Notes: generated by a model not told the origin, from the letters alone. A DNA stretch of 64,000 nucleotides from Jhaorihella thermophila (GCF_900108275.1 NZ_FNVD01000002.1:278548-342547), one strand, 5' to 3'. Counted from the stretch's first letter, positions 49,991 to 59,297 are shown. Numbers and translations: made by a program.

Positions 49991-51357
49991 CACTCCGCCG
50001 GAGTCTCGGCCGCGCCGGGTTCGATGATCTCCTTGCGCGGCACGGCGACCGCGTAGATGAAGAGCAACGCACCCAGCACCACGGCGATGCCCGCCCCGAA
50101 GCGCATCCAGTAGAAGATGGCCAGCTGATCCTGCACGTCCATGAAGTTTTCACCCAGAACGCGCTGCAGATGGGTCTGCACGGTGCCGGCAAAGGTCAGG
50201 GCAAAGGTCATGAAGACCACGCCGCCCGACATCAGCCAGAACGACCCCATGTTCAGCACCTGGTTGTAGGGATCGCGGTTCAGCAGGATCGGCATCGCGT
50301 AGGTGAAGATCGCCAGGTTCAGCGACACATAGGCGCCGTAGAAGGCCAGGTGCCCATGTGCTGCGGTGATCTGCGTGCCGTGGGTATAGTAGTTCACCCC
50401 GTGCAGCGTGTGCAGAAAGCCCCAGACCCCCGCGCCGAAGAAGGCCAGCGTCGCACAGCCCAGCGACCACAGCAGAGCGGCCTTGTTCGGGTGGTCCCGT
50501 CGGCCCTTCCAGACCATGACGAAGGCAAAGGCCATCATGGCGAAGAACGGCACCACCTCGAGGCTGGAGAAGATCGAGCCGATCCATTGCCAGTAGCCCG
50601 GCGTGCCGATCCAGTAGTAGTGGTGGCCGGTGCCGAGGATCCCCGAGAACAGCGCCAGGGCGACGATGACATAGAGCCATTTCTCGACCACTTCGCGGTC
50701 AACACCCGTGAGCTTGAGCATCAGGTAGGCCAGGATCGAGGCCATGATCAGCTCCCACACGCCTTCGACCCAGAGGTGGACGATGTACCACCAGAACTGC
50801 TTGTCGAGGCTGAGGTTGCCGGGGTTGTAGAAGCTGAACAGGAACAGCAGCGCCAGCCCCCAGAGGCCCAGAAGCAGGATGTTGGTGATCGCCGTCTTCT
50901 TGCCGGCCAGCACCGTCATCGTGACGTTGTAGAGAAAGATCAGCGCGGCGACGACGATGCCGACCTTGACCCAGACGGGCTGTTCGATGAACTCGCGTCC
51001 CTCCATCCCCAGCAGCCAGTGGCCGTGGAACAGGTCGAACACATAGGTCACGACCGCGCCCAGCGTGCCGACCACGAGGATCAGCAATTGCAGATAGGCC
51101 AGCGTCGGCGAGTGGATCTCGCGTTCGGATTCCTCGGGAATGAGGAAATAGGCCGCGCCCATGAACCCGGTGATCAGCCATACCACCAGCGAGTTCGAGT
51201 GCAGCATCCGGATGATGTTGAAGGGCAGCAGTTCTGACAACGTGTTGGGCGAGACATAGACCCAGCCCGCCAGCAGCCCCGCCGACACTTGGATCGCGAA
51301 CAGCGCCATGGCGACGGCGAAATAGGCCAGGGCGATTTTCTGTGTTTCGTATTTCAT
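49990..51357 (-). CDS. norB: Nitric oxide reductase large subunit
   Basis: Haem b3/non-haem iron catalytic subunit that turns 2 NO into N2O in the membrane. 455 residues, twelve expected helices. Haem and iron ligands appear as HSNSLVVWL, HLWVEGVWELIMA (His and Glu), GTGHHYYWIG, and HGHLAFYGAYVS. It is cytochrome c-dependent (cNor), since NorC is encoded next to it and there is no N-terminal quinol-oxidase extension. Confidence 0.96.
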   Translation of the reverse strand: MKYETQKIALAYFAVAMALFAIQVSAGLLAGWVYVSPNTLSELLPFNIIRMLHSNSLVVWLITGFMGAAYFLIPEESEREIHSPTLAYLQLLILVVGTLGAVVTYVFDLFHGHWLLGMEGREFIEQPVWVKVGIVVAALIFLYNVTMTVLAGKKTAITNILLLGLWGLALLFLFSFYNPGNLSLDKQFWWYIVHLWVEGVWELIMASILAYLMLKLTGVDREVVEKWLYVIVALALFSGILGTGHHYYWIGTPGYWQWIGSIFSSLEVVPFFAMMAFAFVMVWKGRRDHPNKAALLWSLGCATLAFFGAGVWGFLHTLHGVNYYTHGTQITAAHGHLAFYGAYVSLNLAIFTYAMPILLNRDPYNQVLNMGSFWLMSGGVVFMTFALTFAGTVQTHLQRVLGENFMDVQDQLAIFYWMRFGAGIAVVLGALLFIYAVAVPRKEIIEPGAAETPAE

Positions 51358-51372
51358 GGCGGATGCCCCCTC

Positions 51373-51822
51373 TTAGCCCGCGTCGTTCGGCGGCCAGTTC
51401 TGCGTGTCGACCGTGCCGGTCCACAGCAGGAAGTTCGCCAGGTCGCGGATCTGTTCGTCGGTCAGGTCGAACCGCGGCATCTGCCGGCGGCCCTCGATCC
51501 CCGTGGGCTGGCTTTCGATCCAGCCCTTGAGCGCCTCGAAGGCGGCCTCGGGATCGTCATCGACGCCCCAGCGTTTCATCACGTTGGCGACTTCGGGCGC
51601 GTAGTAGGCCCCTTCGCCCATGATCGTGTGGCAATTGATGCAGGCGTTTTCCTCCCACACCCGTTTGCCGGCGACGACGCTGGCGTCAAGAGTCTGATGG
51701 GTGGGCTGCGAGGTGATGTAGCCCACCGAATGGGCCGACAAGCCCAGAAAGATGATGATGAAGAACAATGACCCGCCATAGAAAATATTGCGGGCCATGC
51801 TTTTGGTCATGACTTCGCGCAT
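51373..51822 (-). CDS. norC: Nitric oxide reductase cytochrome c subunit
   Basis: Membrane-anchored monohaem cytochrome c, electron donor of NorB. 149 residues; one N-terminal helix (about 12-33) and the haem motif CINCH (C61, C64, H65); the Met ligand is probably in RRQMPRFDL. Start ATG 51822 with AAAGGAGA. First gene of norCBQDEF. The FNR/Dnr-type box is 66 bases upstream. Confidence 0.95.
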   Translation of the reverse strand: MREVMTKSMARNIFYGGSLFFIIIFLGLSAHSVGYITSQPTHQTLDASVVAGKRVWEENACINCHTIMGEGAYYAPEVANVMKRWGVDDDPEAAFEALKGWIESQPTGIEGRRQMPRFDLTDEQIRDLANFLLWTGTVDTQNWPPNDAG

Positions 51823-51887
51823 TGCGCTCTCCTTTGCGCGGCGTGTTTTGGGTGCAGCGGTTATGACCCGCGCCGCCAGGAGAAGCC

Positions 51888-51901
51888 TTGACTTTGGTTA
51901 A
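51888..51901. promoter_or_regulatory. FNR/Dnr-type box before norC
   Basis: TTGACTTTGGTTAA, one mismatch from TTGA-N6-TCAA, flanked by CC/GG to give CCTTGAC-N4-GTTAAGG. It lies 66 bases upstream of the norC start and overlaps the stop of the preceding gene. Confidence 0.65.
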
Positions 51902-52932
51902 GGCAGGCCGCGGACCTGAAACAGCGAGCTTTCCCAGCTGTTCAGGAAACTGTCACGGGTCATCCGGTCCAGAAACACCAGCAGACCCGGACCGAACCGG
52001 ATCGGGTGCAGGGCGCTGTTGGCGCGCAGCGCGTCGGGGTCGATCGCCGGCAGACCCGAAGCGGCCGCCAGGGTCAGAAGAAAATCCACCATCCGGCGCG
52101 CATCCCCCGGATTGGCCGCCGATTTCGGGATCAGGGCGCTGCGCAGCATCACGTTGACAAAGTCGGTCGGCTCGACGATTTCGAACCCGCCGACGCGCCG
52201 CAGCTCGGCCGCCGCATAGCTGCCGAGCACGTTGTAGGCCAGCGCAAGCCGGCCCTTCGCGACATCGCGGATCATCTCGCCCGAACAACAGTAAAGCCGC
52301 GCCTCGAGGCTGCCCATCACCTCCATCAGCCGCCAGAACGCCTCGCTGCGGCGGCTGTCCTGCGTGGCGACGAGATATCCGAACCCCAAGGGGCGCACGT
52401 CATAGGTGCCGATCTTCCCCCGGAACCGGTCCGGATTGCCGCGCAACGGGCGAATCAGTTCTTCGCGGTTCTGCGGCACGTCGTCGTCGCCGAAGAACGC
52501 CCGCGACACGATGATCACGGCGGGCTCTTGCGTAAAGCCGAAGACCTCATTCCGCCAGGCCGCCCAATCCGGCAGCGTTTCCGCCGCCGGCGAGGCATGG
52601 GCCTGGGCAAAGCCGTCATTGGCCAGTTTGGTCTGCAAATCCATCGCCGAGGAAATCGCCAAGTCGAACGAAGCGCCCTCCTCGTGCAAAGCCGCCATCA
52701 GCTGCGACGTGCCGGTGATCGTGTAATCCAGGGTGACGCCTGGATTTTCCGCCTGAAAGGCCAGAAGAATCGGCCGGAACACGTCCAGATCGGCGGTGGA
52801 GATGATGCGCAGCACCGACCGCTCCGGACTGGCCGGAAACACCGCGTGATCCTCGATCTCGAATGCCAATGCCGCCTGCGCCACCGCCATCAGCGCCAGC
52901 ATCAGCCGCGCGGCAGATACAACGATACGCAT
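51898..52932 (-). CDS. Periplasmic substrate-binding protein linked to Tct two-component system
   Basis: 344 residues with a Sec signal peptide (LMLALMAVAQAALAFEI). ABC iron/spermidine-type extracellular binding fold, with STADLDVFRPILLAFQAENPGVTLDYTITG typical of that superfamily. Relatives are encoded behind tctDE sensor operons and may act as a receptor for the sensor. Its first 31 bases overlap the ancestral end of tctE. No ABC permease genes are next to it, so a sensing role is more likely than transport. Confidence 0.75.
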   Translation of the reverse strand: MRIVVSAARLMLALMAVAQAALAFEIEDHAVFPASPERSVLRIISTADLDVFRPILLAFQAENPGVTLDYTITGTSQLMAALHEEGASFDLAISSAMDLQTKLANDGFAQAHASPAAETLPDWAAWRNEVFGFTQEPAVIIVSRAFFGDDDVPQNREELIRPLRGNPDRFRGKIGTYDVRPLGFGYLVATQDSRRSEAFWRLMEVMGSLEARLYCCSGEMIRDVAKGRLALAYNVLGSYAAAELRRVGGFEIVEPTDFVNVMLRSALIPKSAANPGDARRMVDFLLTLAAASGLPAIDPDALRANSALHPIRFGPGLLVFLDRMTRDSFLNSWESSLFQVRGLP

Positions 52933-52982
52933 GCGCCCCCTCCCTTGCCGTTGTCCGCAATCGCCAGCCGCCCGCCATGCGC

Positions 52983-54266
52983 CTAGGCCACCGCCTGCGC
53001 GATGGTCAGCCCCAGCCCCGATCCCACCACATGGGCGGTGCTCTCGCCGCGCACATAGCGTCCGGTCAGCGCCTTGAGATCGGCGCCGCCAAAGCCTGGA
53101 CCCCGATCGCGCACCGTGATCGCCACCTGCGCGCCGTCCGTCACGCTGACCGTGACGGCGCTGTCATGGGGGCCGTATTTCACCGCGTTGTCGAGGATGT
53201 TCAGGAAAGCCGCCTGCAACAGGATCGGGTCGCCCTCGACCGTGACCGGGGCGTCGGGCAGATCCTGCCGCAGCACGATCTCGCGCAGGTCCGCTGTGGG
53301 GGCCAGCCGGTTGCAGGTTTCGCGCACCAGGTCGCGCAGATCCACCGGGCGGCGTTCCATGTTCTCCGACCGGAAACCGACCATCGCGTGATCCAGCATC
53401 TGCCCGGCCGAGCGCGACGTCTCGTCGATGGCCCGGATCATCTCGCGCACGGCCCGGCGCTTGTCGGGGTCGTTCAGCCGACGGTGCACCAGTTCGGCCT
53501 GCGCCCGCACCGTGGCCAGCGGCGTGCGCACGCGATGGGCGGCCTCGGCGATGAAATCCTCGGTTCGCGCCAGCGACCCGCGCAGCCGCGCCATGAAGCC
53601 GTTCAGCGCCCGCGCCAGCGGCCACAGTTCCGCCGGAGGCGCCACGCTCAACGGCCGCAGGTCGGACGGACCGCGCCGCGTTACCGCCTCGGTCCGCCGC
53701 GCGATCGGAGCCAGCGCGTGGTTGGCCGCCAGAAGGCTCAGCGCCGTGGCCAGCAGGAAGAACCCCGCCCCGACCGCCGTGGCCGTGGCGGTGATCTTGC
53801 GCGAAATCGCCTCCAGCCCTTGCCGGGTCTGGGCCACGGTGACGGCGACCTCTTGTTGCGTCCCCGCCCCGAGGCTGCGCAGCACGGTCACCGCGCGCAC
53901 GTCTTCGCCGCGATAGTCGTAGGTGGAAAAGCCCGGCCTGCCCGCCTGCGCCCGCGCGGGGCGCAGATCCGCATAGCCGGTCAGGATCCCGCCCTGTGCT
54001 TCCACCCGGTAGAACACGCGGTCTTCGTGCAGGGTGCCCAGCATCGACAATGCCGAATAGGGAAGCTCCAGCCGAATCTGCCCGCCTTCGGTGCGCAGGC
54101 TGTCCGCGATCGACGTGGCCGAGGCTGCCAGGATGTCGTCCTGCGTGCCTTCGGCCGCTCGCTGCGCCACCGCGCGCACCACCACGAACAGCGCCACCGA
54201 CAGGATCGCCTCCACGCCCACCAGTTGCAGCACCAGACGCCGCCGGATCGAGCCGCGCGGCTTCAT
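52983..54266 (-). CDS. tctE: Sensor histidine kinase, TctE type (premature stop)
   Basis: Membrane sensor for tricarboxylates. 427 residues: TM near 12-30, periplasmic domain, second TM near 180-200, HAMP, H-box with AEAAHRVRTPLA, N-box NILDNAVKYGP, G1 DRGPGFGG, and G2 GSGLGL. It ends AQAVA at an amber TAG (52983-52985). Reading through TAG gives AHGGRLAI...GACVSLYLPRG and a stop at 52902-52904, the normal end of such kinases, so TAG stands where GAG (Glu) is expected. About 26 residues are lost. Confidence 0.85.
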   Translation of the reverse strand: MKPRGSIRRRLVLQLVGVEAILSVALFVVVRAVAQRAAEGTQDDILAASATSIADSLRTEGGQIRLELPYSALSMLGTLHEDRVFYRVEAQGGILTGYADLRPARAQAGRPGFSTYDYRGEDVRAVTVLRSLGAGTQQEVAVTVAQTRQGLEAISRKITATATAVGAGFFLLATALSLLAANHALAPIARRTEAVTRRGPSDLRPLSVAPPAELWPLARALNGFMARLRGSLARTEDFIAEAAHRVRTPLATVRAQAELVHRRLNDPDKRRAVREMIRAIDETSRSAGQMLDHAMVGFRSENMERRPVDLRDLVRETCNRLAPTADLREIVLRQDLPDAPVTVEGDPILLQAAFLNILDNAVKYGPHDSAVTVSVTDGAQVAITVRDRGPGFGGADLKALTGRYVRGESTAHVVGSGLGLTIAQAVA

Positions 54267-54933
54267 GCGGCAACCAGCCGATAGCCCAGCCCGCGCACCG
54301 TCTCGATCCGCACCGGCGCGCCTTCGAGCCGCTTGCGCAGGCGCGCGACATGGACCTCGATCGCGTTTTCCGACACCTCGTCGGAAAAGGAAAACAGCCG
54401 GTCCATCAGATGCGCCTTGGACAGCACCCGGTCGGGCGCGGCAAAGAATACCTCCAGCAGGCGCAGTTCGCGGTTGCGCAGCGCCACGGCGCGCGCCCCG
54501 AACCGCAGTTCGGCCCTGAGCGGATCCAGCACCGCGCCGCCAAAGGCGCGTTCGTTCCCCGCCGCTCCGCCGCGCCGGCGCAGCACCGCGCGGCAGCGGG
54601 CCTCGAGTTCGGCAAAGTCAAACGGCTTGGTGATGTAGCCGTCGGCGCCGAGGTCCAGCGAACCGACCCGGTCCGACACCTCGGACCGCGCCGTCAGCAC
54701 GATCACCGGCGTGTCGTTTTCGCCCCCCGGTGGCGTTCCAGAAACCGCCGCCCGTCACCGTCGGGCAGCATGATGTCCAGCAGGATCAGGTCGTATTCCG
54801 CCACCGCCACGCAATCGGCGGCCTCGGCCAGCGTGCCCGCGTGATCCACCGCGTGCCCGTCCAGCCGCAATCGGTCGGCAATGGCCTGCGACAGTTTCGG
54901 GTTGTCGTTGTCTTCGACAAGAAGAAACCGCAT
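54263..54933 (-). CDS. tctD: Response regulator, TctD type, frameshifted in receiver domain
   Basis: OmpR-family regulator split in two frames. The first part (54933 down to about 54729) encodes the receiver start MRFLLVEDN and phospho-site LILLDIMLPDGDG; the second (to 54263) resumes with TPVIVLTARSEV, TKPFDF and the winged HTH ending RGLGYRLVAA. They meet at six C on the plus strand (54723-54728); seven would restore ERHRGGENDTPVIV. Hence either an undercalled homopolymer or a real lesion. Partner kinase tctE is also damaged. Divergent from tctC. Confidence 0.82.
54723..54728 (-). other. Frameshift site in tctD (6-base homopolymer)
   Basis: Six C on the plus strand. The frame before this run reads DGRRFLERHRG and then KTTRR plus stop; the other frame reads ENDTPVIVLTARSE. 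Seven bases here would fuse them. Confidence 0.75.
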
Positions 54934-54968
54934 CCGGCGAACTTTCCGCTCCCATGCGACGGTGATGA

Positions 54969-54985
54969 CAGGTTGTTGTCAGGTT
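54969..54985 (+). promoter_or_regulatory. Candidate TctD operator (two CAGGTT direct repeats)
   Basis: CAGGTT-N5-CAGGTT, period 11 bases, in the 122-base spacer between tctD and tctC. Tandem repeats one helical turn apart are typical of OmpR-family binding sites. An inverted repeat GGCAGG-GCGA-CCTGCC follows at 55009-55024. Confidence 0.5.
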
Positions 54986-55055
54986 CCGGGCCTCTGATCC
55001 CCAGCATGGGCAGGGCGACCTGCCATGTCAAACGGCTCAGATGGGAGGACATACC

Positions 55056-56018
55056 ATGAAACATCTCGTCCGCGCGGCCCTGACCGGCGCCGTGCTGAGC
55101 GTCGCCGCAACCGCCGTCTCGGCGACCGAATGCATCGCGCCGGCCAACCCCGGCGGTGGCTGGGATTTCACCTGCCGGCAGATCGGCAAGATCCTGTACG
55201 ACATCAAACAGGTGGACAAGCCGGTGCAGGTCACCAACATGCCGGGCGCCGGCGGCGGGCTGGCCTTCAACCATGTCGTGACCGAACGCAACGACGACCC
55301 CGACCTGATCGTCGCGGCCTCGTCGGCCACCACGACGCGGCTGGCGCAGAACGCCTATGCCGGGCGCAAGGCGTCGGACGTGCGTTTCGTCGGCGCGATC
55401 GGCATCGACCCCGGCGTGATCGCCGTGGCCGCGGACAGCCCCTACAAGTCGCTCAAGGATCTGGTGGACGCGGCGCTGGCCGATCCGTCTTCGGTCTCTT
55501 TCGCGGGCGGTTCGGCGGTGGGCGGGTTCGACCACCTCAAGCCGCTGATGATCCTCAAGGGCGCCGGGCTGAAGGACATCACCAAGATCAAGTATATCGG
55601 GGTTGACGGCGGCGCCGATGCGGTAACGCAGACCGTTGGCGGTTTTACCACGGCCATGACCGGCGATCTGTCCGGGATCGTGGGCTTTCTGAAATCCGGC
55701 GACGTGCGCGCGCTGGCCGTTCTGACCGAAGAGCGCGTGCCGGGCTTCGAAGACATTCCGACGGCCCGGGAACAGGGCTATGACGTGGTCGCCGGCAACT
55801 GGCGCGGCCTTTACGTCCCGCGCGGCATTTCAGACGACGATTTCCACAAATGGGCCGATCGGCTGCGCGCCGTCGCCGAAAGCGCCGAATGGAAAAAGGC
55901 GATGGCCGACAACGGGCTGGCCCCCTTCACCATGGTCGGTGACGACTTCCAGGCCTATGTGGACAAGCTCGTTGCCGAGATCCGGCAAATGTCCAAGGAC
56001 ATCGGGGTCATCCAGTGA
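55056..56018 (+). CDS. tctC: Tripartite tricarboxylate transporter substrate-binding protein
   Basis: Periplasmic receptor (TctC/Bug family). 320 residues from ATG 55056 (Shine-Dalgarno GGGAGG) with a Sec signal (MKHLVRAALTGAVLSVAATAVSATE). Bug-fold features: CIAPANPGGGWDFTCRQIGK and NMPGAGGGLAFNHV. It is the first of tctCBA plus two AtuA/DUF4387 genes, divergent from tctDE. Ligand unknown; tricarboxylates, citrate-like or other carboxylates are usual. Confidence 0.92.
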   Translation: MKHLVRAALTGAVLSVAATAVSATECIAPANPGGGWDFTCRQIGKILYDIKQVDKPVQVTNMPGAGGGLAFNHVVTERNDDPDLIVAASSATTTRLAQNAYAGRKASDVRFVGAIGIDPGVIAVAADSPYKSLKDLVDAALADPSSVSFAGGSAVGGFDHLKPLMILKGAGLKDITKIKYIGVDGGADAVTQTVGGFTTAMTGDLSGIVGFLKSGDVRALAVLTEERVPGFEDIPTAREQGYDVVAGNWRGLYVPRGISDDDFHKWADRLRAVAESAEWKKAMADNGLAPFTMVGDDFQAYVDKLVAEIRQMSKDIGVIQ

Positions 56019-56458
56019 TGCTGTCCGACCGGATCTTCGGACTGGTCGCGTTGATGGTGGCGCTCGCCTATGGCGCGAGCGCCACGCAGATCCAGGCCAG
56101 CTTCATGGCCGACCCGGTCGGGCCGCGCACCTTTCCCATTCTCGTGGGATGCGTCGCCGCGCTCTGCGCGCTGGTCATCATCCTGCGCCCAGACGACGAC
56201 CCCGAATGGCCGTCGCTGCGCACACTTGGGGCGCTGGCCTTCGCGGTGGCGGTGCTGGTGGGCTATGCCTATGCGCTCGGCCCCTTCGGATTCCTGCTCC
56301 CGACGGCGATCGCCTCGGGCGTGCTGAGCTACCAGATCCGCCCCCGGCTCCTGCCCGCGGCGCTGACCGGGATCCGGCTGTCCGCGGGCCTGTTCGCGAT
56401 CTTCAAGTTCATACTAGGGCTGGGGCTGGTCGCCCTTCCCGCCTCTTTCACCGGATAG
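56015..56458 (+). CDS. tctB: Tripartite tricarboxylate transporter small membrane subunit
   Basis: 147 residues, four hydrophobic segments, overlapping tctC by 4 bases. PRTFPILVGCVAALCALVIIL near residue 30 is the TctB hallmark. Partner of TctA in a secondary transporter. Confidence 0.88.
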   Translation: MMLSDRIFGLVALMVALAYGASATQIQASFMADPVGPRTFPILVGCVAALCALVIILRPDDDPEWPSLRTLGALAFAVAVLVGYAYALGPFGFLLPTAIASGVLSYQIRPRLLPAALTGIRLSAGLFAIFKFILGLGLVALPASFTG

Positions 56459-56467
56459 AGATCTCTC

Positions 56468-57973
56468 ATGGACCTTCTTTCCAACCTTGCCATGGGTTTC
56501 GGGGTGGCACTGTCGCCCTTTACCCTGATGCTGGCCGTGATCGGGTGCTTCATCGGCACGATCATCGGCGCGCTGCCCGGTCTGGGGCCGTCGAACGGCG
56601 TTGCAATCCTGATTCCGCTCGCCTTTTCTCTGGGGCTGGACGCGACCTCCTCGCTGGTGCTGATGACATCCGTCTACTACGGCGCCATGTATGGCGGGCG
56701 GATCAGTTCGATCCTGCTCAACATCCCCGGCGACGAGCCCGCGCTGATGACCACGCTGGACGGCTACCCGATGGCGAAACAGGGCCGCGCGGGCGATGCG
56801 CTGGTGCTGTCGGGGGTGGCTTCCTTTGTCGGGGCCTTCCTGGCCACGATCGGGCTGATGCGGCTGGCGCCGCTGCTGGCGCGGGTCGCCTTTCTGTTCG
56901 GCCCGGCCGAATATTTCGCGCTCTACCTGCTGGCCTTTGCCACGCTGGGCGGGATCGCGTCGAACAACCAGGCCAAGGCGGCGCTGGCATCCTGCATCGG
57001 GCTGGGCATCGCCATGATCGGGGTGGACAACAATTCCGGTCTGCCCCGGCTGACGGGCGGCAACCTGCACCTCTACGACGGCGTCGATTTTCTGGTCGCC
57101 ATCGTCGGGCTGTTCGCGGTGGCGGAAGTCTTTTTCTTCATCGAAAGCCACGGCAAGGGCAGTTCGATCGGGGTCAAGCTGGAAAAGGTCACCATCCCGG
57201 TGCGCGACATCGTCGAGTCCGGCTGGACCATGCTGCGATCATCGGCAGTCGGCTTTGTCGCGGGCGTGTTGCCCGGCGCCGGCGCCTCGCTGGGGTCGTT
57301 CCTGTCCTACATGTCGGAAAAGTCCATCGCCGGTGAAAACGCCGGTTTCGGCACCGGCGCGCCGCGCGGCGTGGCCGCGCCCGAGGCCGGCAACAACGCC
57401 GCCGCCGGGGGCGCGCTGGTGCCGATGCTGACGCTGGGCGTGCCGGGATCGGGCACCACGGCGGTTCTGCTGGCGCTCCTGATGACGCTCAACATCACGC
57501 CGGGGCCGACGCTCTTTTCCGACCGGCCCGAAGTCGTCTGGGGCCTCATCGCCTCGCTTCTGATCGCCAATGTCGTGCTGTTGCTGATGAACGTGCCGAT
57601 GGTGCGGATCTTCGTGCGGATCCTGTCGGTGCCGCCGGGGGTGCTGTTGCCGGGGGTGACGATGGTGTCCTTCGTCGGGATCTATTCGCTGTCGAGCTCC
57701 TATTTCGACCTGCTCCTGATGATCGGCTTCGGCGTGCTCGGCTTCGTGCTACGCAAGCTCGACGTGCCGACGGTGCCGATCATCCTTGGAATCCTGCTGG
57801 GCGGGCACATGGAGAACAGCCTGCGCCGGGCGATGGTTCTGTCGGACGGCGACTGGACCTACCTGTTCTCGTCGCCCATTGCCATTGCGCTGTGGGCCGT
57901 CGCAATCGTGGGATTCATCGCGCCGATGTTCCTGCGCAATGTCCTGAAACGGCCGCAAAGGATCACCGACTGA
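56468..57973 (+). CDS. tctA: Tripartite tricarboxylate transporter large membrane subunit
   Basis: 501 residues, about ten to twelve helices. Two family repeats: GTIIGALPGLGPSNGVAILIPL near 35 and GVLPGAGASLGSFLSYMSEK near 266, followed by GVAAPEAGNNAAAGGALVPMLTLGVPGSGTTAVLL. Channel-forming permease of the TctCBA system. The start lies 10 bases behind tctB. Confidence 0.95.
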   Translation: MDLLSNLAMGFGVALSPFTLMLAVIGCFIGTIIGALPGLGPSNGVAILIPLAFSLGLDATSSLVLMTSVYYGAMYGGRISSILLNIPGDEPALMTTLDGYPMAKQGRAGDALVLSGVASFVGAFLATIGLMRLAPLLARVAFLFGPAEYFALYLLAFATLGGIASNNQAKAALASCIGLGIAMIGVDNNSGLPRLTGGNLHLYDGVDFLVAIVGLFAVAEVFFFIESHGKGSSIGVKLEKVTIPVRDIVESGWTMLRSSAVGFVAGVLPGAGASLGSFLSYMSEKSIAGENAGFGTGAPRGVAAPEAGNNAAAGGALVPMLTLGVPGSGTTAVLLALLMTLNITPGPTLFSDRPEVVWGLIASLLIANVVLLLMNVPMVRIFVRILSVPPGVLLPGVTMVSFVGIYSLSSSYFDLLLMIGFGVLGFVLRKLDVPTVPIILGILLGGHMENSLRRAMVLSDGDWTYLFSSPIAIALWAVAIVGFIAPMFLRNVLKRPQRITD

Positions 57974-57974
57974 C

Positions 57975-59297
57975 ATGGTGCGCATCCTCATTCCCTCCGG
58001 GGCGCTGACCGCCGGGGTCGCGGCCCGCCCCGACCTGATCGCCATCGACGGCGGGTCCACCGATTCCGGCCCGCACTATCTGGGCACCGGTACGTCGAAA
58101 TACGCGCGCTCTTCGACCAAGGCGGAATGGCGCGCGCTGATGGCGGCGCGTGCCCGGGCGGGCGTGCCGCTGGTGATCGGCACGGCCGGCACCTGCGGAG
58201 CGGACGCGGCGGTGGACTGGATGGTGGAGATCACCCGTGAAATCGCCGCCGAAACCGGCGAGCAGCTGAAGCTCGCGGTGCTGAAATCGGGCCAGAGCGC
58301 CGAGTCGGTGGCCACGGCACTGGAGGCCGACCGCATCCGGCCCCTGCCGCCCGAACGCCCGATCACACCAGACCTGATCCGCGCCTGCACCAACATCGTG
58401 GCGCTGGCCGGGGCCGAACAGGTGGGCGCCGCGCTCGCTACCGGCGCCGACATCGTCATCTGCGGGCGCACCACGGATACCGCGATCATCTCGGCCCTGC
58501 CGCTGATGCGCGGCTGTCACGCGGGCGCGGCCTGGCACGGGGCCAAGATCGGCGAATGCGGCGCGCTGTGCACCACCAATCCGCAGACGGGCGTGATCCA
58601 GATCGACTTTGACGGCGAAGGGTTCACCGTCACCCCGATGGCCGAGACGGCGCGGGCGACGCCGCATACCGTCTCGGCCCACATGCTCTATGAAAATTCG
58701 GACCCGTTCATTCTGCATGAACCGGGCGGGCATCTCGACGTGACCGGCGCGCGTTATGCCGCGCTCGACGACCGGCGGGTGCGGGTGACCGGCTCGCGCT
58801 GGGTGCCGTCGGATCGCTACACGGTCAAGCTCGAAGGCGCCCGCGTCGCCGGCCATCAGAGCGTCACGCTCGCGCTGCTGCGCGACCCGCGCTATGTGGC
58901 GAATGCCGCGCAATGGGCCGACGACCTTGCCCGGCGCTGCACCGCCAAGGCCCGCGCCCGGCTGGGCCGCGACGATTTCACGATCGAACTTCGGCTGATC
59001 GGCCTGAACGCCACGCTGGGCGCGCTGGAAACCGCCCGTACGGCGCCTTGCGAGATCGGCGTGCTGGCCATCGCCACCGCACCGACCGAGGCGCTGGCGC
59101 GCGAGGCGGCGCGGATGCTCAACCCCTACCTTCTGCACCACCCGCTGACCGAACAGGAGGAACTGCCCACCTTTGCCTTTCCCTTCTCGCCGGCCGAGAT
59201 GCACCGAGGCCGGATCCACGAATTCTGCCTGCATCACGTCATGGAACTGGACGACCCGATGCAGGCCTTCCGGCTGGAGGTTTTCGACATTGGCTAG
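57975..59297 (+). CDS. AtuA-type acyclic terpene utilisation/DUF1446 protein
   Basis: 440 residues, cytoplasmic. AtuA family: IAIDGGSTDSGPHYLGTG near the N-terminus, GTAGTCGADAAVDWM, GADIVICGRTTDTA and LHEPGGHLDVTGARY. Biochemistry unknown; members occur in terpene/citronellol degradation and next to tctCBA with DUF4387. Its start is 1 base after the tctA stop, so co-transcribed; probably processes the imported carboxylate. Confidence 0.85.
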   Translation: MVRILIPSGALTAGVAARPDLIAIDGGSTDSGPHYLGTGTSKYARSSTKAEWRALMAARARAGVPLVIGTAGTCGADAAVDWMVEITREIAAETGEQLKLAVLKSGQSAESVATALEADRIRPLPPERPITPDLIRACTNIVALAGAEQVGAALATGADIVICGRTTDTAIISALPLMRGCHAGAAWHGAKIGECGALCTTNPQTGVIQIDFDGEGFTVTPMAETARATPHTVSAHMLYENSDPFILHEPGGHLDVTGARYAALDDRRVRVTGSRWVPSDRYTVKLEGARVAGHQSVTLALLRDPRYVANAAQWADDLARRCTAKARARLGRDDFTIELRLIGLNATLGALETARTAPCEIGVLAIATAPTEALAREAARMLNPYLLHHPLTEQEELPTFAFPFSPAEMHRGRIHEFCLHHVMELDDPMQAFRLEVFDIG

